This document shows, in pieces, positions 35,032-46,545 of a DNA stretch of 64,000 nt. The notes below the pieces were generated by a model. The model had not been told where the DNA came from and ran no database searches. It worked only from the letters and a program-made list of their open reading frames with translations. The position numbers and the translations under genes were made by a program. The stretch is from Cichorium intybus (lineage: Eukaryota > Streptophyta > Magnoliopsida > Asterales > Asteraceae), in the NCBI GenBank assembly GCA_023525715.1, contig JAKNSD010000063.1:124001-188000 (forward strand), written 5' to 3'. How positions within the stretch are numbered: position 1 is the stretch's first letter; every line of letters starts with the position of its first letter.

Positions 35032-36988
35032 GACGTCTAAACCATCTTCAAAAGATTCCGAGTCAGAAAATTTGGAGGAAAGACAGAACTCTCTAGACTC
35101 GGAAGACACTCAGGAAAATATCTTAATGGAGGAAAAACAGAACTCACATCCACAACCTAAAAAGAAATCACCAATCACCAAAGAGAATCCTACAATCGAT
35201 CTCATTCCAAATCTCACTCAACCTCCTCCTGATGCATCCGAATTTGCCAAATGGAAGTTCAAGACCGCAGTTCAAGAACAACAGGAATTGGTTGAATGTA
35301 TTCAACATCAATTCGAGCATAAACAAAAGGAACTTCAAACCTTATTCGTCTTTGGTCCCCCATCCGACAAAGACTCAGACCATGTCAAGTCCGAAAGACA
35401 ACGAATCAATGCACTCACTCTCCAGCTTGATTCCCTCTTACACTCCTCTCTTGAACAACTGGTAGACTCCTCATTCTACCTATTCGATACCACTGAAACC
35501 GACTGGTCCAAGATTGCCTCAGCAATCGTCCCTCTTACCTGGGACAGATTTTGTGCACAAGACCTTCAGAAAAAGACTCAACAACAGCCCACAGTTAAAC
35601 AACCAACAGAGTCCGACTCCCGAGTATTGATCTCCGAGACTCAATCGATCCCAATTGACACCTCACTCTTTGGTGTTGATCAAGAGGTCGATAAACCCTC
35701 CTTATCCCAAATGCACTTAGTCGATCTCAGTGACACCAACTAATCCTCCGACAAAGCTGCCAAAGATAATCCGATTCCATCCGTCAATTCATTACTCAAG
35801 AATGACTCCCTACATCAGAAAGTTGACATCTTGACCACACTCCTGACTGACTTAAAATCCTCCCAAAATCAGGAGGATATGATCAAAGACCTAGCAGCAA
35901 TCAAAGATCGAGTAGCTGCACTAGAGAAGAAAGACAGTGACATTCTTCTACATTGTGACGAGCAAGCCGAAAAGATCATCCATGATGGACTCGCAACCCT
36001 AGATGCTCAAAGGCAATCCGATGCAGCCATCATGATGAAGACTTCATAAACGATGCTCACTGAAGTTGAGAAATGTGAACAACAAGTTCCTGAGCTTCTA
36101 TCCAACGTACAAACCAAGCTCAAAGACTCTATGGACCACATGTCCAACTATCTGAATGGAGTTCTGGCTGAAAATTTCTCCCTCAGAAGAACAAATGCCC
36201 TTCTCCTTCAGAAGGTTACCCAAACCCTGCAAAACATCACCGGCACCATGGCTGGTCCTATTGAATAAATCAAACTCTGCACAAAATTGAATATGGACGC
36301 CATGGAAGCCCTCCAAACCATGTACGATACGCTCCTTCCTGATTGTATCAAGAAAGAAGTAACAGTCGTCTCCGACAAACTTGATTCCATTCTGGCCCGC
36401 CTGCCTATGACTCCTTTCATCCCTACAGGTGCCCCAGGAGGGGGAAAGGCGGACGATACAGTAGAAATTCCCCAAACAACTGACATGGTAATAGACTCTA
36501 CTGCTGGCCCAAGTGGAACAAAAGATCAAGGAGACATTCAGCAAGACGACGTAAATGCTGATAAAGGAGAAATTCAAGAAGACACAAACATTGATGAGGA
36601 TAAAACTCATAATAAGGAATCAGAAAATAATCATCCTATCAATCCTTCTCCGAAATCTCCTCCTCCAAAATCCCTTTCTCCGGAATCTCCTCCTCCAAAA
36701 TCCCCTTCTCAGAAAACCCCTTCTCAGAAATCCCCTTCTCAAAAATCTCCTCTCCCAAAATCTCCTTCCAATAAAGATCACTCAGAAGACGACGAGATTT
36801 TCGTATACTCGCCGATCAAGGTATCTGATCCCCCAGAGGTCAAGGAAAAGAAATCAAAGTTCTTCGACTTTCAAGCTAATGAACATGCTGAAAACTTCAG
36901 CACTGAGTCAGAACCTGATCAAAACCAAGCTGACCCAACCGGTCCCAGCAGATCCATCTTTTCAAATATCACCAGTTACCGACACTGA
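35032..36988 (+). pseudogene. Inner element third ORF: central linker and coiled coil
   Basis: One frame is open from about 35032 to 36988 except for three TAA stops (35741, 36047 and 36266). It is acidic and Ser-rich at first (SKPSSKDSESENLEERQNS), then coiled-coil-like (LTDLKSSQNQEDMIKDLAAI; VEKCEQQVPELLSNVQTKLK; NMDAMEALQTMYDTLLPDC). It ends with a tandem SPKSPPPKS/SQKSPSQKS repeat (36640-36770) and DEDEI-like acidic residues. The outer element has a coiled coil and a Pro/Ser/Thr linker, but there the linker precedes the coiled coil. Confidence 0.7.
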
Positions 36989-37809
36989 CCGACTTGGATT
37001 TCCAACCCTTCAAGTCATACAATCCTCCCCCCACGTCCCGACACAACTGGGACATACCTCTGACACCCAATGGAGAAAAATACCGATACACTCCGAACCT
37101 CTCTGCAGTATCAGGACCTGACAAAGAGCTAGCTGCTTACTACAGGAATCTGGAATTCTTCAAGAAATGGACCAAACCTCAAGTTGATACATGGTCAAAT
37201 GAAGTCATAACAGCCGTTTGAAGTATCAAGAGAAGAAAGTTTCAAAAGTCAGAATACTTTGAATACGAGCTAGTCAGAAACGATGACTACAACAACACGA
37301 TTCTGATTACAGAAGCCGACTTCCGAAACATGAATCCAGCCGACATCTTCTCAATAACCGTAAAGCTATCTCACAAAGAAAGTCAAAATGCTAGAGAAGC
37401 TTACGTAGCAGCAAGAAGATTTTTACACCATCTAGTAGAAGAATTCTCCTACAATGATGCTGAAATGTATAAAATCATCAAAGATCACCCTGAACCACAG
37501 ATCATTCCCAAACCTGACTTATCTCTGCCAGACAATCGTGACAACTGGAAGAGAGGTGCAACCTTCGATCCAAAACTTGGCTTAGTATATAAGGATCCCA
37601 AAGAGAAAGGATCTTTCCTTTTTCTTCGTGCTGATCAACTCATAAGAGTTGCTAATGGTATGCTAAAGGAGTGCATCAAAGCCGTGGAAAAATCAAAGTC
37701 ATCAGATCCTGAAGCCAAGAAAGAACTACTTATCAGAATGAAGTGGCTACTGGCAGTCAGAAAGTTTTGGGAATATGCTGCAAAACAAGGAGTAATGGAT
37801 CAACGTTAA
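36989..37809 (+). pseudogene. Inner element third ORF: C-terminal domain
   Basis: The frame from about 36990 to the stop at 37807-37809 has one TGA (37219-37221). It contains LTPNGEKYRYTPNL, NPADIFSITVKLSHKES and NWKRGATFDPKLGLVYKDP. The last resembles LKAGQIVDKPWGVVFKG in the outer element, and the NP[AT]D[IF] motif precedes it in both. So this is probably a homologous C-terminal domain in two divergent elements. A second purine tract and the 3' LTR follow 40 bp later. Function unknown. Confidence 0.7.
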
Positions 37810-37837
37810 AAATGACTCAAACCCCTCGATTGGTCAC

Positions 37838-37849
37838 CGAAGGGGGAAT
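37838..37849 (+). other. Polypurine tract of the inner element
   Basis: CGAAGGGGGAAT directly before the 3' LTR. Confidence 0.85.
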
Positions 37850-38933
37850 TGTTAATACTGAAAGTCAAATCGTTGACCAACTCGTAGTTTGATATGTTAG
37901 GATTGTATTATCAAACTTCTTATTTTGATGGAATGAACTTACCTTTGCATGAATGTTTTTGTATAAATGTTTTAAGTAATGAACAAATACTTATATCTTT
38001 TGTATGTTGTGAACTTATATCTCGGATAAGTTGTGTTCTGATAATATGATAAATATCCAAAATCCAGTATTGGATTTCAGACCTTCAAATGAATTCAGAA
38101 TCAGAAAGTATCTCACCCAGAAGAAAGAGTTCGGAAGATCATACTCCGAACTAACTCAGAAGATCAAGACACTCTCAACTATTTCCAAAGACACTCTGAT
38201 CAAACCAGCCAGGACTCCGAAATCCACTCAGGATTTCGGACTATCAATATCAACATATCTAAGGAAATATTACACTTAAACATTCAACAAAGAAGACTGA
38301 AGACTAAAGAACATCAAGAAGATAAGGCAAGGGATAAGCACTTCAACTTATAGGATATGATTAGACTAGATCAGGCGTGACCCACTAGAAGTATGTCTGT
38401 TGTACTTTAGAGTATTATTATATTATAGAAAAGCCACCCTAGTCTGACCTTGTATTTTTATATTAAATTCACCCTTTCTTATCTGACTAAAGAGAGACGT
38501 GTTGTCTCCTCTTCAGTCCATAGGTTATTATCCGAAGGTCCTCCCTTAGTCTATAAAAGGGAGACCAAGTTCATCTTCAGTCCTCATGGTTTTGAGAGGC
38601 TTCATGTAACAATTTCACTTATCAATATAATCTCTCATTCCATCAACTCTTACTCTCTCGTCTGCATTTCTTACTATTATTACATTTCTAGCACTCTTTA
38701 GTTCTAGTCTTTATATTTCCAAGTTATATAACTGATTAATTCCTGTCATTTATTGTTGAGCTATTACGATCTATTCTAAGTATCACTCATTTATTATAAT
38801 TCCGCAACCACATCAAGTCTTCAGACTTGTCCATCTAAAGTCTCAGGACTTGTCCATCCGAAACTTCCAGTTTCGGATCTTTACTTTCCGCAATCTTCAT
38901 TTCCGCATTTACTTAGAATATTTGGCAACAACA
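37850..38933 (+). repeat. 3' LTR of the inner element
   Basis: 1084 bp, the partner of 22662-23745, with the TATAAAA box at 38552-38558. The right edge meets the GAAAC target duplication. Confidence 0.95.
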
Positions 38934-40603
38934 GAAACACAAGTTTGCTTCTTGGATTGCCAATTGATTAGCTTTCCATCAAGAAATTGACAACCCCCTG
39001 AAGTGCTTTTGCGATCAATGGAGCATCCACCCAAGTATGAGTCTGAGTATGCTTGTATGTAGAAACCTGAGTTTGCTGGATAACATAGACCATAAGCAGG
39101 AGTGTTGTGAAGATAGCGAAAAATTATTTTAACTGCAGCCAAATGAGGTTCGTATGGATCAGCTTGATATCTTGCACAATTGCAAACTGCGAACATGATA
39201 TCTGGTCGACTGGCTGTGAGATAAAGCAATAAACCAATCATGCTTCGGTACGTCTGGATGTCAGTCTTCGGTTTGTCCAACGATGGATTTAACCTTGTAC
39301 CTGCAGGTAATGGAACTTTTGCTTTTGAACAGTTAGTCATTCTGAAGCGTTCGAGTAAACTCTTTGTATACTTTTGCTGATTAATGAAAATCCCCTCCTT
39401 GGATTGTTTTATTTGTAATCCAAGAAAGAAGTTAATCTTTCCCATCATACTCATTTGAAATTTTCTTTTCATTAGTTTTTCAAAATCTTTTGTGAGATTG
39501 GGATCAGTGGATCCGAAGATAATATCATCCACATAAATTTGGACTAACATCAAATGAGACCCAACTTTCTTTCTAAAAAGTGTTGGATCTACTGAACCCT
39601 GTTTGAAGTTTGACTCTTTTAAAAACTTTGTCAAGGTCTCATACCAAGCCCTAAATGCTTGTTTTAAACCATAGACAGCTTTGTCTAACACATAGCAATG
39701 GTTAGTATGGTTTTTGTCTACGAAGCCACGTGGTTGTTCAACAAATACGGTTTCCTCGAGAACACCATTTAGAAACACACATTTGACATCCATCTGATAC
39801 ACATCAAAGTTTTTGTGTGCATCATAGGCCAAAAATATCCGAACTGATTCGAGTCTGGCAACAGGAGCAAATGTCTCTTCATAGTCAATCCCCTCCTGTT
39901 GACAATAACCTTTGACAACCAGCCTTGCTTTGTTCCGAACCACATTGCCTTTAGTATCAAGTTTGTTTCTATATACCCATTTGAGACCAATAATCGAAGC
40001 ATTTGCAGGTTTTGGAATTAACCTCCAAACTTTGTTTCTTTCAAATTCCTCTAATTCCAATTGCATAGCTTCAATCCATTCTAGGTGATCAAATGCATCC
40101 TTAACGTTCTTAGGTTCAACCTTTGATATAAAGACATTGAACATGCACAACTTCGAAGTTTTGTTTAAATCAAGTTGCTTTTGATGTAGTTGTGCACGAG
40201 TCAAGACTTTATCTTGAACATTACCGATGACAAGTGATGCAGGATGATTTTTCGTCCATTTGTCCAAAGGAGGAAAATTTTGATCAAATTCAAGTGGTCC
40301 TTCAGAATCGACTTCCTCAATATCTGAAGCATACCCCGAAGTGGATGGAAAATCATCCGTTATTAAATGATTGTTTGAGTTGGTGACATTTGTTTGAGGT
40401 GTATTTTGATTTGAGGTTTGAAAAGAAGAGTTTAGAGTATTCTCCCCCTCGACAGCAGTTGGTGTTGAGGTAGTGATGCCTTTATCCGAAGTGACTGGTG
40501 TTGTTGAGTTCGGAGTAGAAAACTCTGGCTCCCCCTGGACTGATGGGTACAGGGAGATGATGTGAGAGATTTCATGTGGGGGTAAGTTGAGACTTGTGTT
40601 GTT
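38934..40603 (-). pseudogene. Outer element: linker, reverse transcriptase and N-terminal RNase H
   Basis: From 40267 a 450-codon frame reads NKARLVVKGYCQQEG, FAPVARLESVRIFLAYDAH, MDVKCVFLNGVLEETVFVEQ, KAVYGLKQAFRAWYETL, QIYVDDIIFGSTD and FFLGLQIKQSKEG, a full copia reverse transcriptase. The RNase H start (FYIQAYSDSYLGGC, NWQSKKQTCVS) then runs into the inner LTR. The stretch 40268-40603 is the Ser/Thr-rich linker after a stop near 40604. Confidence 0.93.
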
Positions 40604-41356
40604 TTACTCCCCCTCGAAACCAGAATTCCCTTCACTTCTGTTGGATGGCTCCCCCTCAACTGAAGATGGTCTTTGTACACTGCTTGTTGAAGAATCATCA
40701 GGCCTATCTGTGAGTTTGGACAGTTTGGATACGTTATTGTCTGGTGCCCTGGCTTCTGAGTCTGCAGCCCTCACAGGTGGATCAAAGAGAAAAGTGAAGT
40801 CTGTGTCAAAAGTAGTAATTGGTAATGCATCAACAGCCGGCTTCGGAAAGATAGATGACATAGGGAATGGATGCAGGGATTTCTTGATATAGTAGTCATC
40901 AAAAGAGAGGTTGAAAGTTTCTTCAATTTTACGAGTCCTCTTGTTCATAACCCTATAGGCCTTTGAGTCTTGTGAATAGCCAACAAAAATCCCTTCTTCA
41001 GATTTGTCATTATACTTTGTCAAATGATCTTTTAAGTTCAAAATAAAACACCTACAACCGAAGATATGAAGAAACTTGACATTTGGTTTTATTCGGTTGA
41101 GTACTTCATATGGTGAGATATTAAATCTCTTGTGGATGTATAATCTGTTTTGTGTGAAGCATGCTGTAGAGATAGCTTCAGCCCAGAAGTACATGGGTAA
41201 GTTTGCGAAGATGAGCATAATTCTTGCTGCTTTACACAAAGAACGATTTCGTCTTTCTACAACACCATTTTGTTGAGGAGTATATGGTGTTGAGAAGTTA
41301 TGACTAATCCCCTTCGTTTTCAGAAATCCATCAAGTGTTTGATTTTTGAACTCCAA
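40604..41356 (-). pseudogene. Outer element: integrase core, second half
   Basis: The frame contains PYTPQQNGVVERRNRS with the catalytic glutamate, FLHIFGCRCFILN and EGIFVGYSQDSKAYRVMNK. A TGA or short break at about 41375 separates it from the first half, whose SDNG-type motif lies across the break. Confidence 0.88.
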
Positions 41357-41377
41357 ACCGTTGTCACTGTGTACACT

Positions 41378-41760
41378 TCAGACTTTCTTGTTGAGCTTTA
41401 CTTCCATTTTCTTTATGAAGTTAGTGATTTCATCAGCTGCATCAGACTTGTTTCTTAAGAATAGAACCCAGGTGAACCTTGAATAATCATCAACTATCAC
41501 AAGAATGTATTTCTTCTTTCCAATTGATTCAACAACAGATGGACCACAGAGATCTATGTAAAGAAGTGAAAGAGGTTCGGTGATTTTTGGGTTGATCACA
41601 GTTGGATGCCTTTGTTTTGTTTGCTTGCCATGTTCATAAGCATAACAAAGTGAGTCATTTTCAAATTTGAGAGCAAGCATTCCATGAACCAAATCCATAG
41701 CCACTAACTTGTTTAAGTCTTTGAAGTTTAGATGAGCAAGTCTTCGATGTCATAGCCAGC
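41378..41760 (-). pseudogene. Outer element: pre-integrase and first half of integrase
   Basis: It reads MALKF-type pre-integrase sequence with one retained Cys (CYAYEHGKQTKQ), then LLYIDLCGPSVVESIGKKKY with the first catalytic aspartate and VIVDDYSRFTWVLFL. A TGA replaces a conserved Trp just upstream, in the HHCC region (near 41751). It ends at a stop at 41378. Confidence 0.87.
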
Positions 41761-42190
41761 TTACATCTGAATTGGCTTTGGATAGAAGACACAATGATTT
41801 CCCACCAGTCACTGGCTTCAGATTCAAGGGAAACATTGATCCCTTTCTTTAAGATTTCAACAGGACTTCGTTTGTTGCTTCTTTGGTGATGACACTTCCT
41901 TGGCTATTGAATGTGACAGCGTTACCAGTTCCAACTACCAACTGAGAGATACTCACAAGATTGTGCTTTAACCCTTCTACAAATGCTACTCTGTTGATTG
42001 TAAATTAGCCATTTGTAATTTTGCCATAACCCCAAATCGGACACGTTTTGTTGTTACCAAAGCGAATATTTCCTACATCATCTAATGTTCTATAATCCCT
42101 AAGATACTCCCTTTTTCCTGTCATATGTCTTGAGTAGCCACTATCCATGTACCATTTTGCATTGTACCGCTCATTTGACATGACCTGCAA
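41761..42190 (-). pseudogene. Outer element: protease
   Basis: AKWYMDSGYSRHMTGKREYL carries the DSG active-site motif of copia aspartic proteases, followed by FGNNKTCPIWGYGKI. A stop at about 42003 and further breaks follow before LKHNLVSISQLV. Confidence 0.87.
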
Positions 42191-44187
42191 TCAATCAAGA
42201 AGGAGTTTGTACCCAATCAATCTTGAGTCCTCAGGGTAAGCAAAGGATTCTTGAATCCACTTCTCAACGGCCTCTTCAGATATTTCATTTGCATTTAGAT
42301 TAATCATATTCTTCGAAGTCTCATGTGATGAACAGTATGAGTCAGAACATGATTCCGAAGAGCTTTTTGTTAAAATTGATGAGTCCGAAGTGAATGAAAC
42401 AATGGTAGTCGTCGGAACCCATATTTGTTTGGATGAGCTTGATTTTGAGGTTTTTGAGTTTTTCTTTTTACTTGAGAGTTTTGAACAATTCGATGACTTT
42501 GAGGATTTAGTTTTTACAGTAAGATTTTCTTTCAAATCATTTCTTTTCCAATTATGTTTTGAATTTTCAATTGTCGATTTCCTTGATCTTGAACTACATA
42601 ACGTAGAAGTACAAAGGTACTCTTCGTATGCCAATTTGAAATCATTTAATGAAAGATTCTTATCTTTAAACAAATCCAAATTTTTGTCCAGCCATTGATG
42701 GAATGTATCTATCAAATTGTTTCCCTTAGAAAATGTTTCCTTTGTTGCTTTTTGAAACTTAGGGTTTGGAAAGTTTGGTTTCGAAGGTTCAAAGGATGGT
42801 TTGGAAAATTTGTTTTTAACATTTGAATCATTTGTATCCATAGCTTTTGTTCCAGAAGTTGAAGCCTTCGTAGTGGTTGGTTTTGAAACTCCGAAGGGTG
42901 TTTTTCTTTTAACAAGGTTTGACATTTGTTTGGTTTTCACATTCGCAGCAAATGATTTTTGAATCGGTTTTGTAATTACAATTGCTGGTTTTGTTTTGGA
43001 AGTTGAAGCATGGTTGTGAACTTGTGGCTTGTTTAGAATTTGAGGTCTTTTCAATCTGAGGTTTTTGTACCGAAGGTTTGGAAACAACAATCTTGGGTTT
43101 TGTAATGACATTTTCAAAAGATTGTGAAAGTGGTACACTCTCACAAGATTTCATTAACTGAAAAACATCCATCTTCGGAGCTATGGGTTTCTCCATAACT
43201 TGAATTTGTTTGTAATTTATGTTAGTGTAGATGTGATTATCATTTTTAACATTCAAAATATGAGTCATATTTTTGGGAATCTTTTCTTTTTCATAACAAA
43301 GACGATTTAGATGTTATGTCCATACAAATCTTGTTTTCTCACATTGATTTTTACTTCCATTCTTTCATTCATTTCATTTTCAACCATTTTTTAAGATGAG
43401 AAGAATCCTTCCTCAGTAACTGTAGAATTATCCTCCTCACAGATCTTTTTCAAATCATTGTCAATTAAAAGCATGCCACCAGGCTTCACAAAAATTGAGT
43501 TTTTGAAATACGAGATCTACGGATAGATACAAGCAACATGGACTAGTCTTTTTGTATTGTCTTTGAGATATTAATCGTAGGAGACACATTCATCAGAAAT
43601 TTGTATTTTAGATTTCACAATTTCCTTATTTTCAGAAGTTTCATTTTCACAATCAATTTTTGCTTTTCCTTTGTCAACCGAAGACAATTGTGATGTGTCT
43701 TCGGAGGGTGATGCGGATGCGGAGGATGATTTTAATATGGTTAATGAAGAACAATCGATTTCCTCCATATCCGAATCACATTCAGAATCATTTTCAGATT
43801 CAGTTTCAACAGTAACTATTTCTTTATTTTCAATTTGAGGAATATCCTTTTTCAAGATTGGAATTTCTTGTGGCAATAACTTCAACAAATTATCAGCAGT
43901 TAAATGTTTTTCTACAGAGATTAAACCATGCTTATACGAAGGTTGGTGACTTTGGAGCCAGATACTATTGATTCACATTCATAAGATATACTGTCAACAT
44001 CTTTAAGCTTAAACTCAATAAAAGGTAGCAGTTGTCTATGTTGCACATTGGACACGTCAGCAGAATGATAGATGCGAGTAATATGAGCATACAAACGTTT
44101 TGCAGTTTCACAGAAAATATTTCGTTGTCTCAAAATTACATTATGATTATTTAAATGTTTTTCCCTATTCTTCTCTAGCAGTGTGAT
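42191..44187 (-). pseudogene. Outer element: gag-pol linker region
   Basis: Lys/Ser/Asn-rich coding remnants in several frames, including a Cys-rich piece (QPCFNFQNKTSNC, CCECENQTNVKPC near 43000) and KQIWVPTTT near 42400, the same anchor as KQVWVP in the inner element. Multiple stops and frameshifts. It separates gag from protease, as in Sireviruses with long gag regions. Confidence 0.75.
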
Positions 44188-45888
44188 TCATAAATTGGCC
44201 TTTTCTAGTGAAAGCTTCAAACCCTCTACTCTCCCCCTCAAGTTGAGAATCTCTTGCTCACTTATTTTCTCCCTATTTTTTGCATCAACAAGTAGTTTAT
44301 GCATCACAGAACAGTCACGAGTTATTTCATCAATGATAGGAGTAGATTTAGAAACAGGAATTTTAAAAGTTAAGAGTAGTTTTGATACCTGCTCGGGGAT
44401 GGTCATGCGTGTATCCTTAGCCATCAGACAGACTTCTTCATCATCATCCGAAGAGTCATCAGACCAACACTTCGGAATAACTGCATCTGGTGATTTCTTC
44501 TGCTCTGAACTCTCATAACCAAGACCTGCAGATCCTTCATACCCCCATTCTTCTTCACTTTCAGTCTCCTCAGAAGTGAACTTCGGAAAGCACTTACCAT
44601 CATCATAAGCCATGAAAGAACTATGAGTTGGCTTTCTTACTTCTTCATCTTCGGAGACAGATGACCAAACTTGATATGTTCCTTGATAATCCTCAGCAAC
44701 CATCAGGGATAGGTCCTTGGTCTTTTCTCTTACTTCCTCCATCTTTCTTGCATAGTAAGCTTCATCGTTCACTTGTTTTTGTTTCTCATTTCGTTTACGA
44801 AGCATGCAGTCCTTTGCAAAGTGATTCTTACCATGACAGTAATTGCAATCAAAACCGGAATCACCTGCAACCTTCTTTTCTTCAGATTTAGCTTTTAGGG
44901 ACTCTGAAGTCTTAAATTCAACAGGCTTCGGAGTTGAGAATTTAGTTATTTCGTATTTGGGAGTGTAAATCTCAGGTTTTGGCTTCGGAGTGAAGGAATT
45001 TTTGTTAAAGTTTTTCACAAACGTTTTTGTTGGATTGGACTTATTCATAAAGGTTTTTCTAAACCTACGATTGTTTGCAGCATACAAAGTAATCGATCCT
45101 CCGTTCTCTCCTTCCATGTAACCATCTGGTTCATCCTTGTCATCTTCTTCTTCAACATTTGACATGAGGGCTAATGAACCAGAAACAGCCTTCTCACTTC
45201 TTCTTCCACAGATGTCAGGCTCATGGGATTTAATAAGATTATAGAGAGCAGCTAGTGAATATGTGTTGATATTCTCATAAGATTTAATCATCAGCATAAT
45301 GGGTCTCCATTCAGGCCTTAAGCTGTAGAGAAACTTGATATTGACTTCTTGTTGACTTCGAGTTTCACCATACTTTTCCAGTTCATACACCATTTTGCTA
45401 TATCTTTCATAAGCTTGCTCCAAAGTTTCACTCTCTTGTTGTTTGAAGTTACTGAAGTCAGCTAGAACTTCTTGAACCACACTTGATTGCAATGTATTAT
45501 CACCAGCAAAACGAACAGCCAAACGATCCCAAATTTCTTTTGCAGATTTTGCTCCAGATATGTGATGTCGAACATCAGGTCCAAGTCCACTTCGAAGTTC
45601 TCGCATGGCCCTTTCATCATTTCTGACCTTCCTTAAGTCTGCTGCATTCAAAACACCAGCAGCTTCATCATCATCCATATCAATGAAATGTCCTTCAATG
45701 TCAGTGTGAGGACCTTCTTTTACAGATCTTCAGATGTCCTTCGCTTCATCAAGACCTTCGAGATAATCCCTTATACGATCATCCCAGTAATCGTAATAGG
45801 TTGGAACAAGAATAGGAGCTTTGGTGGAGGAACCAATCAGATTGGCATAGTGGAGCATATTAGCATAAGAAGCAGTAGAATTAGTCAT
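44188..45888 (-). pseudogene. Outer element: gag
   Basis: The ATG at 45888 starts MTNSTASYANMLHYANLIG. After 52 codons a TGA (45730-45732) replaces an expected Trp. The frame is then open for 496 codons to 44188. It contains IKEIWDRL-type gag sequence (AKEIWDRLAVRFAGDN), SLRPEWRPIMLMIKS, a CCHC knuckle CNYCHGKNHFAKDC and an acidic tail. The N-terminus PILVPTYYDYWDDRIRDYL parallels PILIPTEYNGWVSRMRNYL of the inner element. Confidence 0.9.
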
Positions 45889-46033
45889 TTTGAACGAATT
45901 CCAACAGGATCTTACTAGAAAAACGAGTTATAGAGACAATTATCAGTTGCGGAATGCTCGATCTGAGAAACAATTCAGATCTAGAACTTTAACAAAGAAA
46001 TGAAGCTCTAAGAACAGGTTTTCGAGCTGTCCA

Positions 46034-46045
46034 GCTCTGATACCA
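46034..46045 (-). other. Primer-binding site of the outer element
   Basis: TGGTATCAGAGC on the minus strand two bases inside the 5' LTR; it fits initiator methionine tRNA. Confidence 0.93.
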
Positions 46046-46047
46046 CT

Positions 46048-46540
46048 TGTTAGGTGTTGAAATCGATCAAACAATGAGTTAAGACAAGTATTCTACTAAG
46101 ATGATTTATACTAAGCAACACACACAAACAATTATAAGCAAGAACAAATAAGAACACAATGCAATTGGATAACTTGTGCTGAATGCTTTGATTAATCGAT
46201 TAGGGTTTTACAATGTGGGAGATGCAATTTCACAGTCATACACTCGCACTCGACACGGAAGGGTATCACTAATATTTATACATGATCAGTGATACGCCTA
46301 GTACAATTATTATAGAGAATATCCTATCAGAGTACTAGCCAATAGGATACAAGATTCATGCACCACTTATTCTTCTGTCACGCGTGCACTAACAGTTGTT
46401 ACAAAAGATAAGTCTTCGGATCCTCCAGGCTATACCCTTCGGAGTCCTCAGACTTCGGGTCTTCTACTTAAACATCCAGGCTTAAGGGTCTTGCACAGGT
46501 CTTCAGATTGGCATGCACTTCAGCACAAATTTTCTCAACA
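46048..46540 (-). repeat. 5' LTR of the outer element
   Basis: 493 bp, TG...CA, the partner of 16276-16768. A TATAAATA box lies on the minus strand at 46273-46280. The right edge meets ATGTT (46541-46545). Confidence 0.95.
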
Positions 46541-46545
46541 ATGTT

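Larger units (their letters stand above)
22662..38933 (+). mobile_element. Inner Sirevirus-like Ty1/copia element with antisense ORFs
   Basis: LTRs of 1084 bp (22662-23745 and 37850-38933) are flanked by GAAAC (22657-22661 and 38934-38938). A tRNA-iMet primer site at 23748-23759 and a purine tract at 37838-37849 set the plus orientation. Total length is 16,272 bp. The order is gag, protease, integrase, reverse transcriptase, RNase H, then about 7 kb with two antisense Agenet ORFs and a long third ORF. About 30 LTR mismatches are counted by eye (about 97% identity). Gag-pol carries at least seven in-frame stops and an integrase deletion, so it is not autonomous. It lies within RNase H of the outer element. 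Confidence 0.95.
16276..46540 (-). mobile_element. Outer Sirevirus-like Ty1/copia element (interrupted)
   Basis: Two 493-bp LTRs (16276-16768 and 46048-46540) are flanked by ATGTT (16271-16275 and 46541-46545) and have TG...CA ends. The primer site lies at 46034-46045. Without the inner insertion the element is about 14 kb. The order is gag, protease, integrase, reverse transcriptase, RNase H, about 2 kb of non-coding sequence, a third ORF, purine tract, LTR. The long gag with CCHC knuckle, the YVDDIIFGS reverse transcriptase and a long ORF after pol fit the Sirevirus (SIRE/Maximus) lineage. By eye the LTRs differ at about 21 of 493 sites. Many stops and frameshifts are present. Confidence 0.94.

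Noticed and set aside
36098..36610. 170-codon minus-strand ORF in the inner element
   Set aside because: It is antisense to the third-ORF coiled-coil frame and has no recognisable domain, unlike the Agenet ORFs.
16271..46545. Reading 14207 rather than 16276 as the true outer-element end
   Set aside because: The 14207 copy is a truncated LTR within a tandem duplication that includes host flank; the full 493-bp LTR with its own ATGTT is at 16276.
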